Shown piece by piece: positions 34,567-44,433 of a stretch of DNA of 64,000 nucleotides. Both the position numbers and the translations under genes were made by a program. Source of the DNA: Cladophialophora immunda. Lineage: Eukaryota; Ascomycota; Eurotiomycetes; Chaetothyriales; Herpotrichiellaceae. Position 1 is the stretch's first letter. Each line of letters opens with the position of its first letter. Below the pieces are notes generated by a model. That model saw only the letters and a list, made by a program, of their open reading frames with translations. It made no database searches and was not told the DNA's origin. The stretch is from assembly GCF_000835495.1 (NCBI RefSeq), contig NW_015622547.1, positions 3,410,001 to 3,474,000 on the forward strand, read 5' to 3'.

Positions 34567-36301
34567 TTGGATGCCTTATGACTGGATATCACGCCGACGA
34601 ATCCCAGGATCGAGTCATCTGGCCGCTTCATTTGGCCCTCATGGACGGAGGCATTACTTTGGGGCCGATTGCAACAGACCTCAACTCTGAAACCTTTGCC
34701 AATACCTGCAAGTTGCGTCTGCGAGCCCTGTCTCGAATGAATCAACCGAGAAACCAAACTTGCTCGCATTTTCCAAAAGGTGTTTGAGGACGAAACAATC
34801 AATCAGGGTAGCCTGCAGACAATCACGCCATGCATGGAAATGGTGTTCCTAACATGGCGGCTTGGGGAAAAGTACCTTTGAGAGGCCATATCGGAAACGC
34901 TCCACGCTCAAATAGACCGATGCGGGCAAAGAGCCCCAGTTTCACGAAGCACAAGAAACCACGCCGGCGCACCTTGCCTCTTGGCCTGGTCATCAACAAC
35001 CACAGAAAGCCATATATCATCCCAACACCGACTGCAATCAGTCTACCGACTGGCGCACACCTCAGGACCCGGGGCTCGCCTGATATCTGTTCTCTATACG
35101 TCGCACCACATACTGTTGTTGCGTCCTTGATCCCAAGACGCACTTCTCAACGATTCCAAAGGGTGGATGGATGTTCGGCTGATCTCCACCTCCTATTTTC
35201 AGCCTCTGAGTTTTTCAGCCCCCAACTGTGGGGTTTCGCTAAAGCAGAGAAAGATCCTTTTTTCAAACTCGAAATTATTGAAAGTTCGTTGTCTGAACTC
35301 AAGCTCGGGCCTCAATCGACGAACCACAATCCTGGAGCTTCATGTGCTTTTGGATGTGGCCGTGTCACATGAGAACGCGAGCTGGAGCTGGGCTCTCACC
35401 AGGGCGGATTTGGACTTTGACGATTTTCGGGTTTGCGGCTGACTTCGTACTCGTGTGAGAGACTTCAATGTCATTCTTTGCAGGAGTGAAATGTATGTGC
35501 ACGCATGTCCCAAGGCCGCTCTCCCATCGTATCGACATCAGGCACGAGAAAGCAATGGCAGCATATGAAAGCTGGCAAGTTCCATGATAGACCATGCCGC
35601 CTTCAGAGTCAAATCTCCACAAGTCGCAATGGTGAACATCCCTCTCGCTGATCCACCAATTTGTGGAACGCTCTGGACCGTTGTCAATGCCTTCAAATTC
35701 CTCTGGCAAAAGCCGTAGTCTGTCCCTTCTCGTATAGTACTTTCTCGTTCTGTCTTTAGGTAATCGAATGTCATCTTTGCTGAAACTTTAAGGCCACCAG
35801 AGTTCCGACATCAGGACCCTTTCATCAGCCCTGGCCTTCCCCCATCAAGCCTCATCGGCTGCCCTGACCCCTTTTTGGTCCAATAATACCTTCCAGGGAA
35901 AGCGATGTGCCATGGTAAGGCCAAGGGGCAGGAGGCTGACAACCATGCGATGTTCACTCCTGCGAGAACCGTAACCGTGTCCACGAGGGGGGCTGAACTC
36001 TTTCTTCAGCTGAAGCCCAGGCTTTCACTGGGGTAGATTCTGACGGAGACTTCCACGACGATCAGGTGTCCAGACAATCCGCGCGTCTCCTGGAGCGTTC
36101 GATCAAACTGCTACCCGAGATTATGCCTCGTGGATTACTGAAATATGCCCGATATCTCGCTCCCTATGGTTGAATAATTGTCTTTTTGAACCCGAAGTTT
36201 CCTGAGTCTTGTTTCTTTCGTGCCGTCGTTAATGATTCTTACTGAGCTCTCCAGCCTCATTCACATACTCTCACTCCAAACATTCCTTACCAAAGGCAAC
36301 A
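34567..36301. other. 1.7-kb gap without a confident gene
   Basis: Open frames at 34830-35372 (+), 34823-35143 (-) and 35365-35709 (-) overlap or neighbour one another without motifs. The last begins MPEEFEGIDNGPERSTNWW and is mildly protein-like, but no splice continuation was found. A CCAAT pentamer occurs at about 35880. Much of the gap may be promoter for the PLAC8 gene. Confidence 0.35.
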
Positions 36302-36952
36302 ATGGCACAGCAACCCATGGGAATGGCCCCTGAGAAACCAATGAACGGGGTCGCTGGAGCGTACCCAGCCGGTGCTTCGGGCAAATGGTCGTTTGGCCTC
36401 TTCGACTGCTTCTCTCCATTTGGCACCTGTATGCCTTCTCTTTCATCACTCAGAAGTTGTAGGCCAATGGTTTGCTGACGTTAATCTTGCGGATAGGCTG
36501 TCTGGCATGCTGGTGTCCTTGCATCCTCTACGGCAAGACGCAGGACCGGTATAAGGGCGACCATGATTCCAGTGGCATCAACGGACAGGTATGCCTTTTT
36601 GTTTCTTATGCCCTGTCGCAATTGCTGGACCCGCGGCTACCTACCCATTGAACATTAGCCACTGCTCTCTACGTGTGGGCTTGATTTCACCAGCTGACTT
36701 CCATCAAAGTGCTGTGCCTTCTACTGCCTGATGTGCATTGGAGGACAATGTATCCTCCAGTGCATCAATCGAGGCTCCACACGTGACAGATATGGCATCG
36801 AAGGCGGCAGCTTTGGCGATTTCTGCACGTCGTGCTGGTGTGGATGTTGTACCTTGATTCAAGAAGACAAGGAAGCTATTGTAAGGACGACCGGCATGGA
36901 TCCAAAGACCAAGCAGCCCTATGCAAGTCCAGGTCAAATGACGTATCCATGA
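36302..36952 (+). CDS. PLAC8 (cysteine-rich) family protein
   Basis: Exons 36302-36428, 36497-36588 and 36710-36952 give 153 residues. The family signature CCLACWCPCILYGKTQDRY follows WSFGLFDCFSPFGTC. A second cysteine-rich hydrophobic stretch, CCAFYCLMCIGGQC, and a third, CTSCWCGCC, come after. The N-terminus (MAQQPMGMAPEKP) is a Pro/Gly-rich cytosolic tail. PLAC8 proteins are small membrane-associated proteins linked to organ size, metal resistance and calcium flux in plants and animals. In fungi their role is mostly undefined. The introns are GT-AG and short. It lies among housekeeping-type genes. Confidence 0.88.
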
Positions 36953-37321
36953 TTGGGATTCTTGGTGTTTGTTGTAGGTGCCGGTACGAAGGCAGACCAG
37001 GAGGAGATTTCTGTCTTTCAGGAGTTATCAAGTGGCGGACATTGGCATTCACGTTGACTTTCTCACTGGTTGCAACTGCGTGTGGCCGGCTGGAACTTGG
37101 TTTCACTTCACCATCAATTGTTCTCTGCAACTTTGTTTCACGTTGTGTTTCTCTCATTCCAGTCTCACTTTGCCCTATAGCACACGAACAAAACCTATCA
37201 CCCCGTCGTCAGACCGCGCCGTTCAAATCCTCCTCTCTGGCCTCATCATCCGTGTCCTTGCCTTGAGTCTCTCACCTCCATCTCACTCCCCCGAAGTGAG
37301 TTCTTTCTCCGGGATAGCGCC
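36953..37321. other. Leader/promoter gap before the BTB gene
   Basis: About 0.37 kb, pyrimidine-rich just ahead of the BTB start (CT-rich from about 37180 to 37310), a feature of fungal promoters near transcription starts. No gene seen. Confidence 0.45.
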
Positions 37322-38356
37322 ATGGCGGATCCACCGAATGTCGACCGTGGCACACATGTTGTCAAGCTCGTCGTCGGCCCCGAAAATGAAGAGCGCGACT
37401 TTATCCTTCACCGAGATCCGTTATGTGCATCCTCTAAATTCTTCGAACGAGCTTTCTCGGGAGAATTCAGCGAAGGCAAGAGTCAAGAAATGAAGTTGCC
37501 AGAGGAGGAGCCACAAGTCTTCGCTTTTTTCACCGACTGGCTTTACAAAGGAAAGGCTGCGAGCAAGGATAGGGCGTTCAAGATTGCCAATCAGCTCTGC
37601 CATGAAGATATCTTCTGGCTAAAGGTGTACCGTATGGCTGATCGTCTTCTCACCCCTGGCCTGCAAGTCCTCGCATACAGCGAGCTCACCGATGTCTTCT
37701 CCCTTACACCAACGATCCCGTCTCGAGATTTCCTTCACTCGCTATTCTCTGAAGACAGCCCTCTTGCCATGCGGATGTATGTGGTCGAACATGTGGCATA
37801 CTGGCTTCGCAGGTCGCAAGGGAAGGAAGAGTGGGCTCGGCTCTTTAACGTTCATGAACGGTTTGGAATGGAAATGGCACTAGCTATGATTCGAGTTCAG
37901 GCCAAGGGAATCAATTTCCTTCATCCATCGAATCAAGAGTGTTTCGCTGAAAAGCATGGTTTGAACGTTCCAGAGATGGACGCACAGGCAAGAAGAGCCG
38001 ATGAATCCACCCCCAAGACTGCCAGAAAAGTGCTTTATCGGGCGACGCTGAGTGAGTAAACATCCCGATTCGGAGAGTTTGGCGTCCTAATCTAGGCTCT
38101 AGTACCAGGTCAGGAGCGGACAGCCTCAAAGATCAAAAGATCTGCATCGCAGATGTTAGGTTCGGAATCCTCAGAGACAGCAACAAACACGACTCCTGTC
38201 CGGAGGGCAAAGAGGTCACCACCAAACTTAGCAGAATGGCTTCCGAAAAAGCAGGACAGCATATGCGATACAGGAAGTTGCGAGTGGAATTGGTGGGATC
38301 CTCGTTCACCAACAAGTAGTTACTATCATGGACCCAGACACCAATCTGAGGAATAA
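37322..38356 (+). CDS. BTB/POZ domain protein
   Basis: Exons 37322-38051 and 38109-38356 give 325 residues. The BTB fold occupies about residues 13-110: HVVKLVVG, FILHRDPLCASSKFFERAF, MKLPEEEPQVFAFFTDWLYKG. A helical region follows (YRMADRLLTPGLQVLAYSEL). Splicing at 38052 replaces an early stop with a basic, Ser/Thr-rich tail ending in WDPRSPTSSYYHG; the joined frame has good GTGAGT and CAG signals. In filamentous fungi such single-BTB proteins are numerous and may act as CUL3 adaptors or oligomerising scaffolds; no partner domain is visible. Localisation is probably cytosol or nucleus. Confidence 0.85.
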
Positions 38357-38556
38357 TCTTGAGAGGGAGGTCGAAATGTTCAATTCTAGTGCTTGTCCAC
38401 TGCTCTACGATCCGGCACTGCCTGACTTCCCAAGTAAGCTCTTTATCATTCTCTTCGCTGCTCCTTCGACACTCAACACACCTGGCGTCCCCCATCTTGA
38501 TCATTGTCTACCTTGTTCTCTATATTCTGTGGCAATGGCTTCGCCTTGGAATTCTC

Positions 38557-39386
38557 ATGGGTCAACCACAGTCCCGTCTGTCCCTGTTTGTGCCCCCACA
38601 AATTCCTCCGGGCGGAAAGGTCCTCACTATTCTCGCGGGGAGTTGAGCAAGCACAATCATTCCGAAGAAGCACGGGCTTCACATTCAGGAGGTGCAGAAA
38701 GAGGCGAGAAAGGCAGACGCCACGGCAGCTCCGATGCAAGTTCTGGGTATGGATTTTATGTTTTGGAGGTGGAGCGACACATTGATTCTGCGCCGATCGG
38801 TCCCTTCCAGTGCCACGCTCGAGTATTTGGTCGAAAAGCCCTTCGATGGCGACCTCGAGTGAGACGAGACGAGGGACGAGGGCAGCAGCCGTGGCACCAG
38901 GCTACAGGGCTGATCGTAACCCACTCTGTTTTCAGGGCTGGTTCTGCATATGCATGCGATGACTAACGCGAGACGATCCCGCGGCACCTGCAGTTTCTTA
39001 CAGAACCGGGTGGGTGGCTCTCCCCACTTGTGTATTCCAGCGAAGCAGATCATCTTCCCGCAGCGAACTCCAGGTCTCGACGCTTGCTAAACGGAGATGG
39101 AAAGGCAAAAGGCTTTGACTGTGGTCCCGAATTCGGGCTCTTTGAAGTTCCACGAGCCACGCGCCTCGCCTTCCACTGCTGCAACCGGCGACATGCCATC
39201 GACTGGTTGGAAAGCGCATTCGCCGAGTGGGAAAGCTACCCATCCCCAGCCTACCGCTTGAATTTCGATCCGCACGAATACTCCAGCCTCGATGCCCCCA
39301 GAGCCCAGCCGAGCCAATCACAAGTGATGTATCCTCCAGCCTCTTTGGGCAACGAGGGATATCCCAAGAGACAGAATTCGCTTTAA
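38557..39386 (+). CDS. Orphan protein, 199 residues, N-terminus MGQPQS
   Basis: Exons 38557-38619, 38668-38858 and 39041-39386 join into 199 residues with GT-AG introns of 48 and 182 bp. The third exon's acceptor has a clear pyrimidine tract (CTCTCCCC...CAG) and a branch-like CTAAC lies upstream. I know no family. The second exon is compact and protein-like (MDFMFWRWSDTLILRR, TLEYLVEKPFDGDL). The third has AIDWLESAFAEWESYPSPAYRL. Gly2 and Ser6 match the N-myristoylation consensus. The frame stays open upstream of the ATG with a hydrophobic stretch (IIVYLVLYILWQWL) but no start codon, so an earlier exon could exist. Function unknown. Confidence 0.45.
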
Positions 39387-39859
39387 GAAAATGGTCAGGT
39401 TACTCTGCTCGTATTACTGCCCGTGCTTGCTCGGCCACTTTCCGCCCCTTCACGGTATTGGCATGAGACAGAAGCTAGAACTAATTGGAGCTCGCTGAGG
39501 TAATCTGACTTGCACGATAATACACAAATCAGCCCTCTGTTTGAAATGGAGATTTGGTTCTACTATTATCTGTCTTCCTTAAATTGAGACGGGAAGAGAT
39601 TACATCACATCCGCGGTGTATTTGACCCACCTCGCTGTCAGGTGCACTACCCGGGCACTGTGCTTCGCTATTGCGCTACTCCAGAAGAGTCGTGAAAAGT
39701 CTTCAATCTCTGTGTGAATAGCGCCTCCACCTTTCTTTCAAGAAGAGCCACGGGAATCGTTGGGCCAGAGGAAGCTACGACCAACCTCAAGGGCGGAGGA
39801 AATTGAGATGGCGTACGCGCACATGCAGCCGTAACATATTTTACGAACCATCACAGAGC
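39387..39859. other. Gap before the zinc-cluster-less regulator-like gene
   Basis: About 0.47 kb. I looked here for a missing zinc-cluster exon for the downstream gene and found no C-x2-C-x6-C pattern in any plus frame. Nothing else is recognised. Confidence 0.4.
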
Positions 39860-41368
39860 ATGGAGAGCGGACACGAGGATGGGACGGTGTCAGCAAAGCA
39901 AGAGGAATATGAAGTGTCAAACAAATCCGCACATGGTGCTGATATGAGTCTGTCAAGAGTTCAATATCAGCCACCATCGTTCACGCACTTGCCGCTCGAA
40001 ATCTTCCCTATCAGAATCGAGGGAAGGGCAAAGACTGCATGCAGATACTGTGCGTGAGGACTTTGCCATCGGTCAGGCACAACGGCGTTGCTAACCTGGC
40101 GTGGCAGATACTGATATCTATGCGCCTACCACATTCCGAAGACTTCAGTTCCAGGGAGTTGCAGAGGATACTCCCCTTCTCCGCCATTACATTCCCCTTA
40201 TTCTCAGCAACCAAGTGTCGTTTGTCGCCATGGTGGCGAATTCCATGCTGCAGTTCGACTTGATGGACCGGCGACGTCATGGCCCATCCGCCCAAGCAAA
40301 GGGGATGTATGATGTAGCCATTCGACTTCTGCGTCAATACCTTCAGTCGACGGCTGATCGGGTGTCCGACTTGGTCATATGTACAATGTTGTTTCTGACG
40401 ACCTTCGACGTAAAGTCCCCTCCTATTTTGGGACGGGACTTGACTGGCTGACCATCGCGTAGAACCTGTCTTTCAACTATGATAGTGCTTGGATTCATTT
40501 GAAGGCCGTAAAGGAGGCGATTTCTCGCAGAGGTGGCTCCCAACAACTGGCATTTGACGGCTGGCTTGCGACTGTGACTGACAGGTGAGTGGCTTCTATT
40601 GCCCTTCGGAAGTTGGTCAGGCTTACCCAGTCATCTCTCTTCAGTTTCATCACCCATGCAGAGTGCCAACGAGCAATTGTCCGTCACCGAGGCACCACAG
40701 CCTATAATCTCAAAGACCTTCGCCGCCCTGTCCACCCATTTCCTCCGCCGCTCTGTGCCGAGATTGCGAGGCTACCGCGAGCGTTTGAAGAGTTCTGCAT
40801 AAATGAATGCCCGACGGTTGCTGTGATCGACATCCTTTCCAATATTGCCGAATGGGTACAGGCTCTGAAAGCAGGCTCCTCGGGATACGAAGCAAGACAC
40901 TTAGTCTTGAACAGTGTGCTGCTCGAAACAAACCTAAACAATGCAAGAAGATGCTTTGAATTGCTTCAGAATATCCATCTACCACTACAAGACCAATTTG
41001 TCCTGATGGCTTTGCAAGCTTACTGTTCTTTAGTCGACTACAGCGAAAGGGGGAGCTTTCTAAACCTGGCGTATCTCCAGATCCACGCCAGTGTCCTTCC
41101 CTCGAGCCTCTGCTTCCCCGGTAGTACCAAGCCACGGAGCCATCAGGCAGAATGGCTAACTTGGGTGGGTATGATGCTCCTTGCAAGCTCTCACACTAAT
41201 GATCTCACGTGGTCTCTCGGCATGAGGATTCTGGACGAACAAGAATTGAAGCACAGTTGGATGCAGAAAATCAGAATTTGCGACAAGTTCTTCTGGAACG
41301 AGAGGTTCTCCTATCAACTTCTTCGGAAGATGCACTTCGAACGCAAGAGTCCACATACATTTGGATGA
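39860..41368 (+). CDS. Fungal transcription-factor-domain protein without a visible zinc cluster
   Basis: Exons 39860-40049, 40108-40409, 40463-40584 and 40645-41368 give 445 residues. The body matches the fungal-specific transcription factor domain 2 (PF11951 type): LLRHYIPLILSNQ near the start, then AIRLLRQYLQSTADRVSDLVICTMLFLTTFD, YDSAWIHLKAVKEAISRRGGSQ and, near the C-terminus, RILDEQELKHSWMQ. Such proteins normally carry an N-terminal Zn2Cys6 cluster; here only CRY occurs and no cluster is found within 470 bp upstream. Either a distant first exon is missed or the protein lost its DNA-binding domain. The start at 39860 is the first in-frame ATG of the exon; ATG at 39944 is an alternative. 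It is the nearest regulator-like gene to the DHA1 transporter. Confidence 0.65.
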
Positions 41369-42646
41369 GACTTCAGCAACCTCGGGTTCCTCTGCGTGTT
41401 CGGTCTTCGGCATATCCGCCTCTCATAGACCAGTGAGAGTTGCCAAGATGGACCTGGACATAGTCAGGAAGTGAATGCAATGAGTACGCCACTGTCTTCT
41501 TCGTCTACAGCCTTGTTGCGAGGCTGGCCCGCTTCAGAGACAGCGAAGCGCCCGTCTCGCAAGCTGATCAGAAGGCTCAGATGCGTTGGCTCAGGGCCAG
41601 AACAAGACCAAGCACCAGACGATCATCAAAGAGGTCTCCACAGAGCAATAGCATCAAGGCCTGGAAAGCGGGATCTAGCTCTCTCTGTGGTCCGAAAGAA
41701 GGATCATGATGTTTCTCCACTCACCGTCTGCTCGTCGATTGAACAAGGGAACGTTCCAGATTACCCTGCGAATTGTCTGGGACTTTGCACTGAGAATGGA
41801 ACTGTGGGCTATCGCAGGCAGGTCTGGAGAGGACAGGGCCTGTTTCGTCATTCAGATACTCCAAGCAGAGCACTGTACCTAGGTGCTCAAAGAATCAACA
41901 CTGTCTCCCCGACCGTGGGTCCGTCGTGAGGACTTTTCAACCGACTCACGCAGCTTGAGATGCAATCGCGGGTTTCGGTATTCTGTCGCCCTCGGTGTCA
42001 TCAGGCATATCGAGAGTTAATCCCGAGCCGAATGTGAGATTGGGATGCTGCAGACGCCGTTGCAAATGACCAAATCTACATGCTGTCGAGCGGGTCTTCT
42101 GTCGACAAGTTTTCAGTGATCTGGTTGTCGACGGTGACACAATCAGGAATGTCCATGGCCAAAATGTTGGTTCAGTCGCTGCTTCATATCACTGATCTGC
42201 GAATTGAACTCCGCTCAGAGGCCGCAAATTTAAACGTTCCGCTAGCCTGGTCAGCCTGATGCGCAAGACTTCAACGCCAGGGGTGGATGGCGGAACTATA
42301 AGGACAACCTGACTACGTGGAATCGGTATTGGGCACTTACAAGTTGCAACCTGGCGCCCAATGCTGGTTGGACACGCTCCGGTGTCCGCTTGGAGGAAGT
42401 CGATGCCGAAAACCCGGCCCAAATCTGCCAGACTTCCGCGGCGTTCGCCTGCTTCTATTGTCTCTGGAGAAAGAGATGGGGACAGCCTCCCTCAAATTCA
42501 CAGTGGCCAATGAGACAAGTTCGGACGAAATATTGGGTACTCATGCTTCGCATTTCTAAATTATGAAGATGTTTATGAAACTTGTCAAGTGCTTGCTAGA
42601 ATTCTAAACCGCTGTGTCACAACACATGTCTGTTCGAAGTTGGCCC
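41369..42646. other. 1.3-kb stretch with coding-like fragments but no gene model
   Basis: Open frames at 41471-41929 (+, 152 codons), 42317-42559 (+) and 42189-42422 (-) overlap a stretch where the protein-like reading hops between frames: for example a segment read from about 41756 gives FQITLRIVWDFALRMELWAI and soon stops. No family is recognised and the stops cannot be spliced out with clear signals. A decayed gene is possible but unproven. Confidence 0.3.
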
Positions 42647-44433
42647 TCAGCCCGTAAACTTACTCTTTGCCCGCAGGAATGCGCCAAAGTAGTAGAGCCC
42701 GTACATGCCGGCGATACCCACCCCAGACAGGCCGGCGATGACGGTGACGCCCTTACCGATCCCGAGATCGACGTACATGGATCTGGAGAACTGGACGAAG
42801 CCCGCGGCCAGCATCGAGCGCGCAAAGTCATTCGCGGCAAACAGCGAGGCGACGTACTTGGGGTAGGCGAGGGCGATGTAGCAGATGATGCTCTGGAACA
42901 TGCAGAAGCTGCCCCCGGCCCAGATGTTGATGCCTATCGTGGGGGCGATCCAGTGGATGTCCGCGCGGGCCGTCCAGGCGAACACCAGCAGCCCGACCGG
43001 GGGGCCCCAGACGCCAGTCATCCCCGGGCGCAGCCACTCTTCCTGTTCGACCGGCCTACCTTTCTCAGCGTGGTACTTCCTCGCCCGCGGGATGAACCAG
43101 CGCCGCAGGTAGACGTAGTAGCAGGTCAGGCCGACGATGCAGCCGGTCATTATACCCAGGAAGATCAGGCCCAGCTGCCCGAGAGACATCTGGTACGTGC
43201 CCAGATAGACCAGCGGGAAGGCCTCGAAGAAGGAGTAGTACGTCGCGTAGACGAGGCCTCCGTAGAGCGCCGCGTAGAGCACCGCGGGGTCCTTGATGGT
43301 GATCTCCAGGGGTCGGACAAGGGCTTCCCAGAGGAGAGTCCTAAACGGGATGGGATGGAGTTCGCTCTCTGCCCGGTATCGATTGTCCCCCGTGGCTTTC
43401 CGAAGTCGCTTTGCCCGGTTGAGGAGGATGGTGCCGGGATAGGTCTCCGGCAGGAACGGTAACAGGAACAGGATAATCCCCGACATGATGATGACTTCGT
43501 AGAGCTGTGAGAGCCCCATTAGCATGGACTATCGGTGACGATGGGAACAACGAAACAATTGGGATTTCTCGAGACGAGTCAAGCTAACTCACCGGCCATC
43601 TCCAATCATGAGGCACTGCGTATCCGGCCATCAACGGCCCAACAGCAGGACCACAGTACATCGCCGCAATCCACCAGACATACCCGTATGGAGCACTGTA
43701 GATGTCGTATATGTCTTCGATCGACGCCGCGCCGCTGGCTAAGGCAGGGCTGCCGAAGAGGCCTTGCAGCCATCGAAGGACGATGATAGCCGGGAAGCTG
43801 TCAACCAAGGCGAGAGCAATGGAGACGACAAAGAATGCCGCGAAGGAGTAGAGGTAAGGTGGGTTTCGCCCGATCCTGGGGATCTCGCTGATGGGAGAAA
43901 AGAACATAGGGCCCAGACCATCTGTGGAGAGTTAGGACAAGACGAACATGTGTGTTTCGACGGAATGGCGCCCCCAACTTACAGCCAACAACATACATGG
44001 ACAGTCCCAGGCTGGCTACCACGATGGAGACGTCGTATCTCTGCTGGATGGCTCCCGCCGTGGGTGTGATGATGGACGCCGTGCAGTAGACGCAGAACGT
44101 GTACAGATTGACGACCACGAGGGTCCACGTCTTCTTGCTCTGGGACCAGTTGCGAGGATTTTCGGGGTCGTTCTCGGTCCAGGACACGACGATGGCCTCC
44201 TCGTCCGAGGCGGGCAGTGTGACGTCCTTCTCGGACGCGCGGACGGTGGTGGACAGCTTGGACAGTTCTTTCTCCAGGTCGCTTTCAACAGGAGACGGGG
44301 CCGATTCGCGGATGATGGGCGGATCCCTAGGCTCGAAGCCTACCTTCTCCTCCGCGTACAAGAGGAAGTCGGACCGGAAGCCCAGCGTACGAAGAAATTG
44401 CCCCGCGGGCGTCTCTTTGACGAAGCCGGCCAT
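42647..44433 (-). CDS. DHA1-family MFS transporter (polyamine/drug type)
   Basis: Minus-strand exons 44433-43983, 43921-43593 and 43528-42647 give 553 residues. A 90-residue acidic cytosolic N-terminus ends in DPENPRNWSQSKKTW, the signature just before helix 1 in the fungal DHA1 Tpo/Flr group. Helix 2 and its loop read YGLGPMFFSPISEIPRIGR, motif A of the group, and LPETYPGTILLNRAKRLRK follows helix 6 at the start of the central loop. Twelve helices are expected. The protein would sit in the plasma membrane and export toxic compounds or polyamines using the proton gradient. GC content and codon use in the last exon are high (many CG-ending codons) compared with neighbours such as NOP58. No biosynthetic partner is adjacent. 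Confidence 0.9.

Noticed and set aside
34830..35372. A 180-codon plus-strand frame
   Set aside because: No motif, overlaps an equally open minus-strand frame, and composition looks non-coding.
42614..43462. A 282-codon plus-strand frame
   Set aside because: Antisense to the GC-rich last exon of the DHA1 transporter; a shadow caused by codon bias.
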